Positions 1 to 8,910 of a stretch of DNA of 64,000 bases are shown in pieces. The position numbers were made by a program, and so were the translations under genes. A model generated the notes under the pieces. The model ran no database searches. It was not told the DNA's origin and saw nothing but the letters and a program-made list of their open reading frames with translations. The stretch is from Apostichopus japonicus. Lineage: Eukaryota > Echinodermata > Holothuroidea > Aspidochirotida > Stichopodidae. The stretch covers positions 17,448,173-17,512,172 of the forward strand of contig NC_092572.1 of the NCBI RefSeq assembly GCF_037975245.1. Direction: 5' to 3'. Every line of letters begins with the position of its first letter. Positions within the stretch are counted from its first letter, which is position 1.

Positions 1-43
1 AGACTCTCTTTTGCATCCCTGGTTCGAACCCCGGGTGATGACG

Positions 44-44
44 T
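44..44 (+). other. Dimorphic site, unit position 44 (T or C), repeated through the array
   Basis: This is the only common difference between copies, at 165(k-1)+44 for copy k. I counted roughly 215 T and 173 C. T makes GACGTC (AatII); C makes GACGCC. Neither state lies in a CpG at this base, so CpG decay does not explain it. Alternating run lengths from copy 1, starting with T: copies 1-12 all ones; then 7,3,2,3,1,3,1,1,1,1,4,2,1,3,4,1,1,1,2,1,2,7,2,6,2,2; eight ones (copies 77-84); 6,2,3,1,1,1,1,5,3,1,3,1,1,2,1,6,1,1,1,2,4,2,1,1,3,4,2,2,1,2,1,1,1,2,1,2,2,1,1,2,8,1,2,1,1,1,2,1,1,2,2,3,1,2,2,1,4,1,1,1,10,7,2,1,6,1,8,2,3,6,3,2,3; from copy 256 (C): 9,5,1,1,2,1,1,2,1,1,1,3,1,2,1,2; from copy 290 (C): 10,5,1,1,2,1,1,2,1,1,1,3,1,2,1,3,2,8,1,1,1,5,2,3,1,6,1,5,4,3,6,7,1,5,1. 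Confidence 0.9.
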
Positions 45-58
45 CTTTTGCCGATCTT

Positions 59-89
59 TTACAGCAAGTGCCTACACGGGGAGCTGTAA
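59..89. repeat. Hairpin 1: inverted repeat with TACAG/CTGTA arms (every unit)
   Basis: TTACAGC at 59-65 is the perfect reverse complement of GCTGTAA at 83-89: seven pairs enclosing a 17-base loop. It recurs in every unit. The only variants seen inside are C72T (copy 156) and A74T (copy 54), both in the loop, so no stem change was seen in about 388 copies. It could be a hairpin in RNA or single-stranded DNA, or a binding site for a dimeric protein. Confidence 0.7.
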
Positions 90-121
90 GTATTAGTTAA
101 TCCACCTAATATCTCAGTCCA

Positions 122-151
122 TACAGTGGCGGGATGGCTCGGCGCACTGTA
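122..151. repeat. Hairpin 2: inverted repeat with the same TACAG/CTGTA arms (every unit)
   Basis: TACAGTG at 122-128 is the perfect reverse complement of CACTGTA at 145-151: seven pairs with a 16-base loop. The outer five bases of both arms match those of hairpin 1, whose centre lies about 62 bases upstream. The fold overlaps and would compete with the D-arm-like stem (137-141/152-156). Three copies (50, 76, 92) carry C147A, which breaks this stem, and three (173, 192, 193) carry G131C in the loop. Confidence 0.7.
135..146 (+). promoter_or_regulatory. Box A-like element (recurs at unit 135-146)
   Basis: TGGCTCGGCGCA begins like box A (TRGYNNARNNGG) with TGGC at the right distance before box B. 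The conserved A at the seventh place is G, so the match is partial. It overlaps the 5' strand of the D-arm-like stem (137-141 with 152-156). On its own it would not be convincing; the support is its order and spacing relative to box B. Confidence 0.4.
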
Positions 152-185
152 CGAGCTCATGATCGAGACTCTCTTTTGCATCCCT

Positions 186-196
186 GGTTCGAACCC
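186..196 (+). promoter_or_regulatory. Box B-like Pol III promoter element (recurs at unit 21-31)
   Basis: GGTTCGAACCC matches the box B consensus GGTTCGANNCC at all fixed bases. It sits in a T-arm-like hairpin with four of five stem pairs (one T/C mismatch, 185 with 197) plus an extra C-G pair outside (182 with 200). It is identical in every copy I read, so the window has about 388 such elements. No variant was seen in it. Whether TFIIIC binds it here is not shown by the sequence. Confidence 0.6.
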
Positions 197-210
197 CGGG
201 TGATGACGCC

Positions 211-225
211 TTTTGCCGATCTTTT
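211..225 (+). terminator. Possible Pol III terminators, two T4 tracts (unit 46-49 and 57-60)
   Basis: Two T4 runs lie 12 and 23 bases past the end of the T-arm-like stem, where a Pol III terminator would be expected. T4 is the minimal Pol III stop in many eukaryotes. The dimorphic base (unit 44) lies two bases before the first tract. A transcript from just upstream of box A to the first tract would be about 85-90 nt. An additional T4 at unit 9-12, between the promoter boxes, could stop transcription early. Confidence 0.35.
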
Positions 226-1980
226 ACAGCAAGTGCCTACACGGGGAGCTGTAAGTATTAGTTAATCCACCTAATATCTCAGTCCATACAGTGGCGGGAT
301 GGCTCGGCGCACTGTACGAGCTCATGATCGAGACTCTCTTTTGCATCCCTGGTTCGAACCCCGGGTGATGACGTCTTTTGCCGATCTTTTACAGCAAGTG
401 CCTACACGGGGAGCTGTAAGTATTAGTTAATCCACCTAATATCTCAGTCCATACAGTGGCGGGATGGCTCGGCGCACTGTACGAGCTCATGATCGAGACT
501 CTCTTTTGCATCCCTGGTTCGAACCCCGGGTGATGACGCCTTTTGCCGATCTTTTACAGCAAGTGCCTACACGGGGAGCTGTAAGTATTAGTTAATCCAC
601 CTAATATCTCAGTCCATACAGTGGCGGGATGGCTCGGCGCACTGTACGAGCTCATGATCGAGACTCTCTTTTGCATCCCTGGTTCGAACCCCGGGTGATG
701 ACGTCTTTTGCCGATCTTTTACAGCAAGTGCCTACACGGGGAGCTGTAAGTATTAGTTAATCCACCTAATATCTCAGTCCATACAGTGGCGGGATGGCTC
801 GGCGCACTGTACGAGCTCATGATCGAGACTCTCTTTTGCATCCCTGGTTCGAACCCCGGGTGATGACGCCTTTTGCCGATCTTTTACAGCAAGTGCCTAC
901 ACGGGGAGCTGTAAGTATTAGTTAATCCACCTAATATCTCAGTCCATACAGTGGCGGGATGGCTCGGCGCACTGTACGAGCTCATGATCGAGACTCTCTT
1001 TTGCATCCCTGGTTCGAACCCCGGGTGATGACGTCTTTTGCCGATCTTTTACAGCAAGTGCCTACACGGGGAGCTGTAAGTATTAGTTAATCCACCTAAT
1101 ATCTCAGTCCATACAGTGGCGGGATGGCTCGGCGCACTGTACGAGCTCATGATCGAGACTCTCTTTTGCATCCCTGGTTCGAACCCCGGGTGATGACGCC
1201 TTTTGCCGATCTTTTACAGCAAGTGCCTACACGGGGAGCTGTAAGTATTAGTTAATCCACCTAATATCTCAGTCCATACAGTGGCGGGATGGCTCGGCGC
1301 ACTGTACGAGCTCATGATCGAGACTCTCTTTTGCATCCCTGGTTCGAACCCCGGGTGATGACGTCTTTTGCCGATCTTTTACAGCAAGTGCCTACACGGG
1401 GAGCTGTAAGTATTAGTTAATCCACCTAATATCTCAGTCCATACAGTGGCGGGATGGCTCGGCGCACTGTACGAGCTCATGATCGAGACTCTCTTTTGCA
1501 TCCCTGGTTCGAACCCCGGGTGATGACGCCTTTTGCCGATCTTTTACAGCAAGTGCCTACACGGGGAGCTGTAAGTATTAGTTAATCCACCTAATATCTC
1601 AGTCCATACAGTGGCGGGATGGCTCGGCGCACTGTACGAGCTCATGATCGAGACTCTCTTTTGCATCCCTGGTTCGAACCCCGGGTGATGACGTCTTTTG
1701 CCGATCTTTTACAGCAAGTGCCTACACGGGGAGCTGTAAGTATTAGTTAATCCACCTAATATCTCAGTCCATACAGTGGCGGGATGGCTCGGCGCACTGT
1801 ACGAGCTCATGATCGAGACTCTCTTTTGCATCCCTGGTTCGAACCCCGGGTGATGACGCCTTTTGCCGATCTTTTACAGCAAGTGCCTACACGGGGAGCT
1901 GTAAGTATTAGTTAATCCACCTAATATCTCAGTCCATACAGTGGCGGGATGGCTCGGCGCACTGTACGAGCTCATGATCG

Positions 1981-2145
1981 AGACTCTCTTTTGCATCCCT
2001 GGTTCGAACCCCGGGTGATGACGTCTTTTGCCGATCTTTTACAGCAAGTGCCTACACGGGGAGCTGTAAGTATTAGTTAATCCACATAATATCTCAGTCC
2101 ATACAGTGGCGGGATGGCTCGGCGCACTGTACGAGCTCATGATCG
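1981..2145 (+). repeat. Copy 13, variant unit with C106A
   Basis: Base 2086 is A where nearly all copies have C, changing the AT-rich patch from tccacctaat to tccacataat. Unit position 44 is T. The same change is found only in copy 173, about 26 kb away. Confidence 0.9.
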
Positions 2146-5100
2146 AGACTCTCTTTTGCATCCCTGGTTCGAACCCCGGGTGATGACGTCTTTTGCCGAT
2201 CTTTTACAGCAAGTGCCTACACGGGGAGCTGTAAGTATTAGTTAATCCACCTAATATCTCAGTCCATACAGTGGCGGGATGGCTCGGCGCACTGTACGAG
2301 CTCATGATCGAGACTCTCTTTTGCATCCCTGGTTCGAACCCCGGGTGATGACGTCTTTTGCCGATCTTTTACAGCAAGTGCCTACACGGGGAGCTGTAAG
2401 TATTAGTTAATCCACCTAATATCTCAGTCCATACAGTGGCGGGATGGCTCGGCGCACTGTACGAGCTCATGATCGAGACTCTCTTTTGCATCCCTGGTTC
2501 GAACCCCGGGTGATGACGTCTTTTGCCGATCTTTTACAGCAAGTGCCTACACGGGGAGCTGTAAGTATTAGTTAATCCACCTAATATCTCAGTCCATACA
2601 GTGGCGGGATGGCTCGGCGCACTGTACGAGCTCATGATCGAGACTCTCTTTTGCATCCCTGGTTCGAACCCCGGGTGATGACGTCTTTTGCCGATCTTTT
2701 ACAGCAAGTGCCTACACGGGGAGCTGTAAGTATTAGTTAATCCACCTAATATCTCAGTCCATACAGTGGCGGGATGGCTCGGCGCACTGTACGAGCTCAT
2801 GATCGAGACTCTCTTTTGCATCCCTGGTTCGAACCCCGGGTGATGACGTCTTTTGCCGATCTTTTACAGCAAGTGCCTACACGGGGAGCTGTAAGTATTA
2901 GTTAATCCACCTAATATCTCAGTCCATACAGTGGCGGGATGGCTCGGCGCACTGTACGAGCTCATGATCGAGACTCTCTTTTGCATCCCTGGTTCGAACC
3001 CCGGGTGATGACGTCTTTTGCCGATCTTTTACAGCAAGTGCCTACACGGGGAGCTGTAAGTATTAGTTAATCCACCTAATATCTCAGTCCATACAGTGGC
3101 GGGATGGCTCGGCGCACTGTACGAGCTCATGATCGAGACTCTCTTTTGCATCCCTGGTTCGAACCCCGGGTGATGACGCCTTTTGCCGATCTTTTACAGC
3201 AAGTGCCTACACGGGGAGCTGTAAGTATTAGTTAATCCACCTAATATCTCAGTCCATACAGTGGCGGGATGGCTCGGCGCACTGTACGAGCTCATGATCG
3301 AGACTCTCTTTTGCATCCCTGGTTCGAACCCCGGGTGATGACGCCTTTTGCCGATCTTTTACAGCAAGTGCCTACACGGGGAGCTGTAAGTATTAGTTAA
3401 TCCACCTAATATCTCAGTCCATACAGTGGCGGGATGGCTCGGCGCACTGTACGAGCTCATGATCGAGACTCTCTTTTGCATCCCTGGTTCGAACCCCGGG
3501 TGATGACGCCTTTTGCCGATCTTTTACAGCAAGTGCCTACACGGGGAGCTGTAAGTATTAGTTAATCCACCTAATATCTCAGTCCATACAGTGGCGGGAT
3601 GGCTCGGCGCACTGTACGAGCTCATGATCGAGACTCTCTTTTGCATCCCTGGTTCGAACCCCGGGTGATGACGTCTTTTGCCGATCTTTTACAGCAAGTG
3701 CCTACACGGGGAGCTGTAAGTATTAGTTAATCCACCTAATATCTCAGTCCATACAGTGGCGGGATGGCTCGGCGCACTGTACGAGCTCATGATCGAGACT
3801 CTCTTTTGCATCCCTGGTTCGAACCCCGGGTGATGACGTCTTTTGCCGATCTTTTACAGCAAGTGCCTACACGGGGAGCTGTAAGTATTAGTTAATCCAC
3901 CTAATATCTCAGTCCATACAGTGGCGGGATGGCTCGGCGCACTGTACGAGCTCATGATCGAGACTCTCTTTTGCATCCCTGGTTCGAACCCCGGGTGATG
4001 ACGCCTTTTGCCGATCTTTTACAGCAAGTGCCTACACGGGGAGCTGTAAGTATTAGTTAATCCACCTAATATCTCAGTCCATACAGTGGCGGGATGGCTC
4101 GGCGCACTGTACGAGCTCATGATCGAGACTCTCTTTTGCATCCCTGGTTCGAACCCCGGGTGATGACGCCTTTTGCCGATCTTTTACAGCAAGTGCCTAC
4201 ACGGGGAGCTGTAAGTATTAGTTAATCCACCTAATATCTCAGTCCATACAGTGGCGGGATGGCTCGGCGCACTGTACGAGCTCATGATCGAGACTCTCTT
4301 TTGCATCCCTGGTTCGAACCCCGGGTGATGACGCCTTTTGCCGATCTTTTACAGCAAGTGCCTACACGGGGAGCTGTAAGTATTAGTTAATCCACCTAAT
4401 ATCTCAGTCCATACAGTGGCGGGATGGCTCGGCGCACTGTACGAGCTCATGATCGAGACTCTCTTTTGCATCCCTGGTTCGAACCCCGGGTGATGACGTC
4501 TTTTGCCGATCTTTTACAGCAAGTGCCTACACGGGGAGCTGTAAGTATTAGTTAATCCACCTAATATCTCAGTCCATACAGTGGCGGGATGGCTCGGCGC
4601 ACTGTACGAGCTCATGATCGAGACTCTCTTTTGCATCCCTGGTTCGAACCCCGGGTGATGACGCCTTTTGCCGATCTTTTACAGCAAGTGCCTACACGGG
4701 GAGCTGTAAGTATTAGTTAATCCACCTAATATCTCAGTCCATACAGTGGCGGGATGGCTCGGCGCACTGTACGAGCTCATGATCGAGACTCTCTTTTGCA
4801 TCCCTGGTTCGAACCCCGGGTGATGACGCCTTTTGCCGATCTTTTACAGCAAGTGCCTACACGGGGAGCTGTAAGTATTAGTTAATCCACCTAATATCTC
4901 AGTCCATACAGTGGCGGGATGGCTCGGCGCACTGTACGAGCTCATGATCGAGACTCTCTTTTGCATCCCTGGTTCGAACCCCGGGTGATGACGCCTTTTG
5001 CCGATCTTTTACAGCAAGTGCCTACACGGGGAGCTGTAAGTATTAGTTAATCCACCTAATATCTCAGTCCATACAGTGGCGGGATGGCTCGGCGCACTGT

Positions 5101-8085
5101 ACGAGCTCATGATCGAGACTCTCTTTTGCATCCCTGGTTCGAACCCCGGGTGATGACGTCTTTTGCCGATCTTTTACAGCAAGTGCCTACACGGGGAGCT
5201 GTAAGTATTAGTTAATCCACCTAATATCTCAGTCCATACAGTGGCGGGATGGCTCGGCGCACTGTACGAGCTCATGATCGAGACTCTCTTTTGCATCCCT
5301 GGTTCGAACCCCGGGTGATGACGCCTTTTGCCGATCTTTTACAGCAAGTGCCTACACGGGGAGCTGTAAGTATTAGTTAATCCACCTAATATCTCAGTCC
5401 ATACAGTGGCGGGATGGCTCGGCGCACTGTACGAGCTCATGATCGAGACTCTCTTTTGCATCCCTGGTTCGAACCCCGGGTGATGACGTCTTTTGCCGAT
5501 CTTTTACAGCAAGTGCCTACACGGGGAGCTGTAAGTATTAGTTAATCCACCTAATATCTCAGTCCATACAGTGGCGGGATGGCTCGGCGCACTGTACGAG
5601 CTCATGATCGAGACTCTCTTTTGCATCCCTGGTTCGAACCCCGGGTGATGACGCCTTTTGCCGATCTTTTACAGCAAGTGCCTACACGGGGAGCTGTAAG
5701 TATTAGTTAATCCACCTAATATCTCAGTCCATACAGTGGCGGGATGGCTCGGCGCACTGTACGAGCTCATGATCGAGACTCTCTTTTGCATCCCTGGTTC
5801 GAACCCCGGGTGATGACGTCTTTTGCCGATCTTTTACAGCAAGTGCCTACACGGGGAGCTGTAAGTATTAGTTAATCCACCTAATATCTCAGTCCATACA
5901 GTGGCGGGATGGCTCGGCGCACTGTACGAGCTCATGATCGAGACTCTCTTTTGCATCCCTGGTTCGAACCCCGGGTGATGACGTCTTTTGCCGATCTTTT
6001 ACAGCAAGTGCCTACACGGGGAGCTGTAAGTATTAGTTAATCCACCTAATATCTCAGTCCATACAGTGGCGGGATGGCTCGGCGCACTGTACGAGCTCAT
6101 GATCGAGACTCTCTTTTGCATCCCTGGTTCGAACCCCGGGTGATGACGTCTTTTGCCGATCTTTTACAGCAAGTGCCTACACGGGGAGCTGTAAGTATTA
6201 GTTAATCCACCTAATATCTCAGTCCATACAGTGGCGGGATGGCTCGGCGCACTGTACGAGCTCATGATCGAGACTCTCTTTTGCATCCCTGGTTCGAACC
6301 CCGGGTGATGACGTCTTTTGCCGATCTTTTACAGCAAGTGCCTACACGGGGAGCTGTAAGTATTAGTTAATCCACCTAATATCTCAGTCCATACAGTGGC
6401 GGGATGGCTCGGCGCACTGTACGAGCTCATGATCGAGACTCTCTTTTGCATCCCTGGTTCGAACCCCGGGTGATGACGCCTTTTGCCGATCTTTTACAGC
6501 AAGTGCCTACACGGGGAGCTGTAAGTATTAGTTAATCCACCTAATATCTCAGTCCATACAGTGGCGGGATGGCTCGGCGCACTGTACGAGCTCATGATCG
6601 AGACTCTCTTTTGCATCCCTGGTTCGAACCCCGGGTGATGACGCCTTTTGCCGATCTTTTACAGCAAGTGCCTACACGGGGAGCTGTAAGTATTAGTTAA
6701 TCCACCTAATATCTCAGTCCATACAGTGGCGGGATGGCTCGGCGCACTGTACGAGCTCATGATCGAGACTCTCTTTTGCATCCCTGGTTCGAACCCCGGG
6801 TGATGACGTCTTTTGCCGATCTTTTACAGCAAGTGCCTACACGGGGAGCTGTAAGTATTAGTTAATCCACCTAATATCTCAGTCCATACAGTGGCGGGAT
6901 GGCTCGGCGCACTGTACGAGCTCATGATCGAGACTCTCTTTTGCATCCCTGGTTCGAACCCCGGGTGATGACGCCTTTTGCCGATCTTTTACAGCAAGTG
7001 CCTACACGGGGAGCTGTAAGTATTAGTTAATCCACCTAATATCTCAGTCCATACAGTGGCGGGATGGCTCGGCGCACTGTACGAGCTCATGATCGAGACT
7101 CTCTTTTGCATCCCTGGTTCGAACCCCGGGTGATGACGCCTTTTGCCGATCTTTTACAGCAAGTGCCTACACGGGGAGCTGTAAGTATTAGTTAATCCAC
7201 CTAATATCTCAGTCCATACAGTGGCGGGATGGCTCGGCGCACTGTACGAGCTCATGATCGAGACTCTCTTTTGCATCCCTGGTTCGAACCCCGGGTGATG
7301 ACGCCTTTTGCCGATCTTTTACAGCAAGTGCCTACACGGGGAGCTGTAAGTATTAGTTAATCCACCTAATATCTCAGTCCATACAGTGGCGGGATGGCTC
7401 GGCGCACTGTACGAGCTCATGATCGAGACTCTCTTTTGCATCCCTGGTTCGAACCCCGGGTGATGACGTCTTTTGCCGATCTTTTACAGCAAGTGCCTAC
7501 ACGGGGAGCTGTAAGTATTAGTTAATCCACCTAATATCTCAGTCCATACAGTGGCGGGATGGCTCGGCGCACTGTACGAGCTCATGATCGAGACTCTCTT
7601 TTGCATCCCTGGTTCGAACCCCGGGTGATGACGTCTTTTGCCGATCTTTTACAGCAAGTGCCTACACGGGGAGCTGTAAGTATTAGTTAATCCACCTAAT
7701 ATCTCAGTCCATACAGTGGCGGGATGGCTCGGCGCACTGTACGAGCTCATGATCGAGACTCTCTTTTGCATCCCTGGTTCGAACCCCGGGTGATGACGTC
7801 TTTTGCCGATCTTTTACAGCAAGTGCCTACACGGGGAGCTGTAAGTATTAGTTAATCCACCTAATATCTCAGTCCATACAGTGGCGGGATGGCTCGGCGC
7901 ACTGTACGAGCTCATGATCGAGACTCTCTTTTGCATCCCTGGTTCGAACCCCGGGTGATGACGTCTTTTGCCGATCTTTTACAGCAAGTGCCTACACGGG
8001 GAGCTGTAAGTATTAGTTAATCCACCTAATATCTCAGTCCATACAGTGGCGGGATGGCTCGGCGCACTGTACGAGCTCATGATCG

Positions 8086-8250
8086 AGACTCTCTTTTGCA
8101 TCCCTGGTTCGAACCCCGGGTGATGACGCCTTTTGCCGATCTTTTACAGCAAGTGCCTACACGGGGAGCTGTAAGTATTAGTTAATCCACCTAATATCTC
8201 AGTCCATACAGTGGCGGGATGGCTCGGCGCAATGTACGAGCTCATGATCG
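8086..8250 (+). repeat. Copy 50, variant unit with C147A
   Basis: Base 8232 is A instead of C. This lies in the right arm of hairpin 2 and removes one stem pair. Unit position 44 is C, as in the two other copies with this change (76 and 92). Confidence 0.9.
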
Positions 8251-8745
8251 AGACTCTCTTTTGCATCCCTGGTTCGAACCCCGGGTGATGACGTCTTTTG
8301 CCGATCTTTTACAGCAAGTGCCTACACGGGGAGCTGTAAGTATTAGTTAATCCACCTAATATCTCAGTCCATACAGTGGCGGGATGGCTCGGCGCACTGT
8401 ACGAGCTCATGATCGAGACTCTCTTTTGCATCCCTGGTTCGAACCCCGGGTGATGACGCCTTTTGCCGATCTTTTACAGCAAGTGCCTACACGGGGAGCT
8501 GTAAGTATTAGTTAATCCACCTAATATCTCAGTCCATACAGTGGCGGGATGGCTCGGCGCACTGTACGAGCTCATGATCGAGACTCTCTTTTGCATCCCT
8601 GGTTCGAACCCCGGGTGATGACGTCTTTTGCCGATCTTTTACAGCAAGTGCCTACACGGGGAGCTGTAAGTATTAGTTAATCCACCTAATATCTCAGTCC
8701 ATACAGTGGCGGGATGGCTCGGCGCACTGTACGAGCTCATGATCG

Positions 8746-8910
8746 AGACTCTCTTTTGCATCCCTGGTTCGAACCCCGGGTGATGACGTCTTTTGCCGAT
8801 CTTTTACAGCAAGTGCCTTCACGGGGAGCTGTAAGTATTAGTTAATCCACCTAATATCTCAGTCCATACAGTGGCGGGATGGCTCGGCGCACTGTACGAG
8901 CTCATGATCG
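8746..8910 (+). repeat. Copy 54, variant unit with A74T
   Basis: Base 8819 is T instead of A, in the loop of hairpin 1. This is the only copy with the change. Unit position 44 is T. Confidence 0.9.

Larger units (their letters stand above)
1..165 (+). repeat. Representative satellite unit (copy 1)
   Basis: This copy sets the unit numbering used throughout. In order it holds: a pyrimidine-rich stretch with a T4 tract (9-12); the T-arm-like hairpin with box B (18-34), containing TTCGAA at 23-28 and CCCGGG at 30-35; the dimorphic site (44, here T, giving GACGTC at 40-45); T4 tracts at 46-49 and 57-60; a first hairpin (59-89); an AT-rich patch (91-112); a second hairpin (122-151); and the D-arm-like hairpin with the box-A-like motif (135-156). 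TCTTTT occurs three times, at 7, 44 and 55. The start of the unit is arbitrary, because the array begins outside the window. The length is within the usual size range of nucleosome-scale satellite monomers. Confidence 0.95.
128..214 (+). other. tRNA-like segment across the unit joint (representative of all copies)
   Basis: Reading across the joint of copies 1 and 2 gives parts of a tRNA in the right order. A TGGC box-A-like start at 135 is followed by a D-arm-like stem (137-141 with 152-156). Further on comes a T arm (183-187 with 195-199, loop TTCGAAC at 188-194), and T4 follows at 211-214. The two promoter boxes begin 51 bases apart, several bases more than in a standard class I tRNA, which a long variable arm or a small insertion could explain. 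Against a working tRNA: there is no 5-bp anticodon stem, the bases before 135 do not pair with those after the T arm, and a T4 tract lies between the boxes at 174-177. The best reading is a tRNA-derived (SINE-head-like) or tRNA-mimicking sequence amplified as a satellite. A search by tRNAscan-SE or against SINE libraries would decide its parent. Confidence 0.6.
1..1980 (+). repeat. Alternating T/C dimer block, six 330-bp pairs (copies 1-12)
   Basis: Copies 1 to 12 alternate strictly T, C, T, C at unit position 44, which makes a 330-bp dimer repeated six times. It ends at copy 13, where seven T copies follow. A shorter stretch of the same kind spans copies 77-84 (12541-13860). The block may extend left of the window. 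With only one marker site per unit, a true dimeric higher-order repeat cannot be separated from chance with certainty. Confidence 0.5.

Noticed and set aside
22-36. CENP-B box-like sequence (TTCG followed by CGGG at unit 23-35)
   Set aside because: The gap between TTCG and CGGG is five bases, whereas the CENP-B box has seven with a fixed A; that A is also absent. The resemblance comes from the T-arm sequence.
39-45. TGACGTC as a CRE or plant as-1-like regulatory element, lost in C-type units
   Set aside because: A short motif in a non-coding satellite with no gene nearby; the presence of TGACG is not evidence of regulation. The C type keeps TGACG in any case.
128-214. A functional tRNA gene repeated hundreds of times
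   Set aside because: No anticodon stem or 7-bp acceptor stem can be formed, box A is imperfect and a T4 tract lies between the boxes.
134-265. A 43-codon reading frame starting at ATG in each unit and running over the unit joint to TAA
   Set aside because: It simply fits between stops of a repeat whose length is a multiple of three. It recurs in every unit with no ribosome-site or protein signal, and overlaps the tRNA-like segment and hairpins.
3961-5280. Four-unit higher-order repeat (C C C T twice in copies 25-32; similar T T T C pairs in 105-112 and C T T T pairs in 345-352)
   Set aside because: Only two repeats each at a single two-state site; such pairs are expected by chance in a string of 388.
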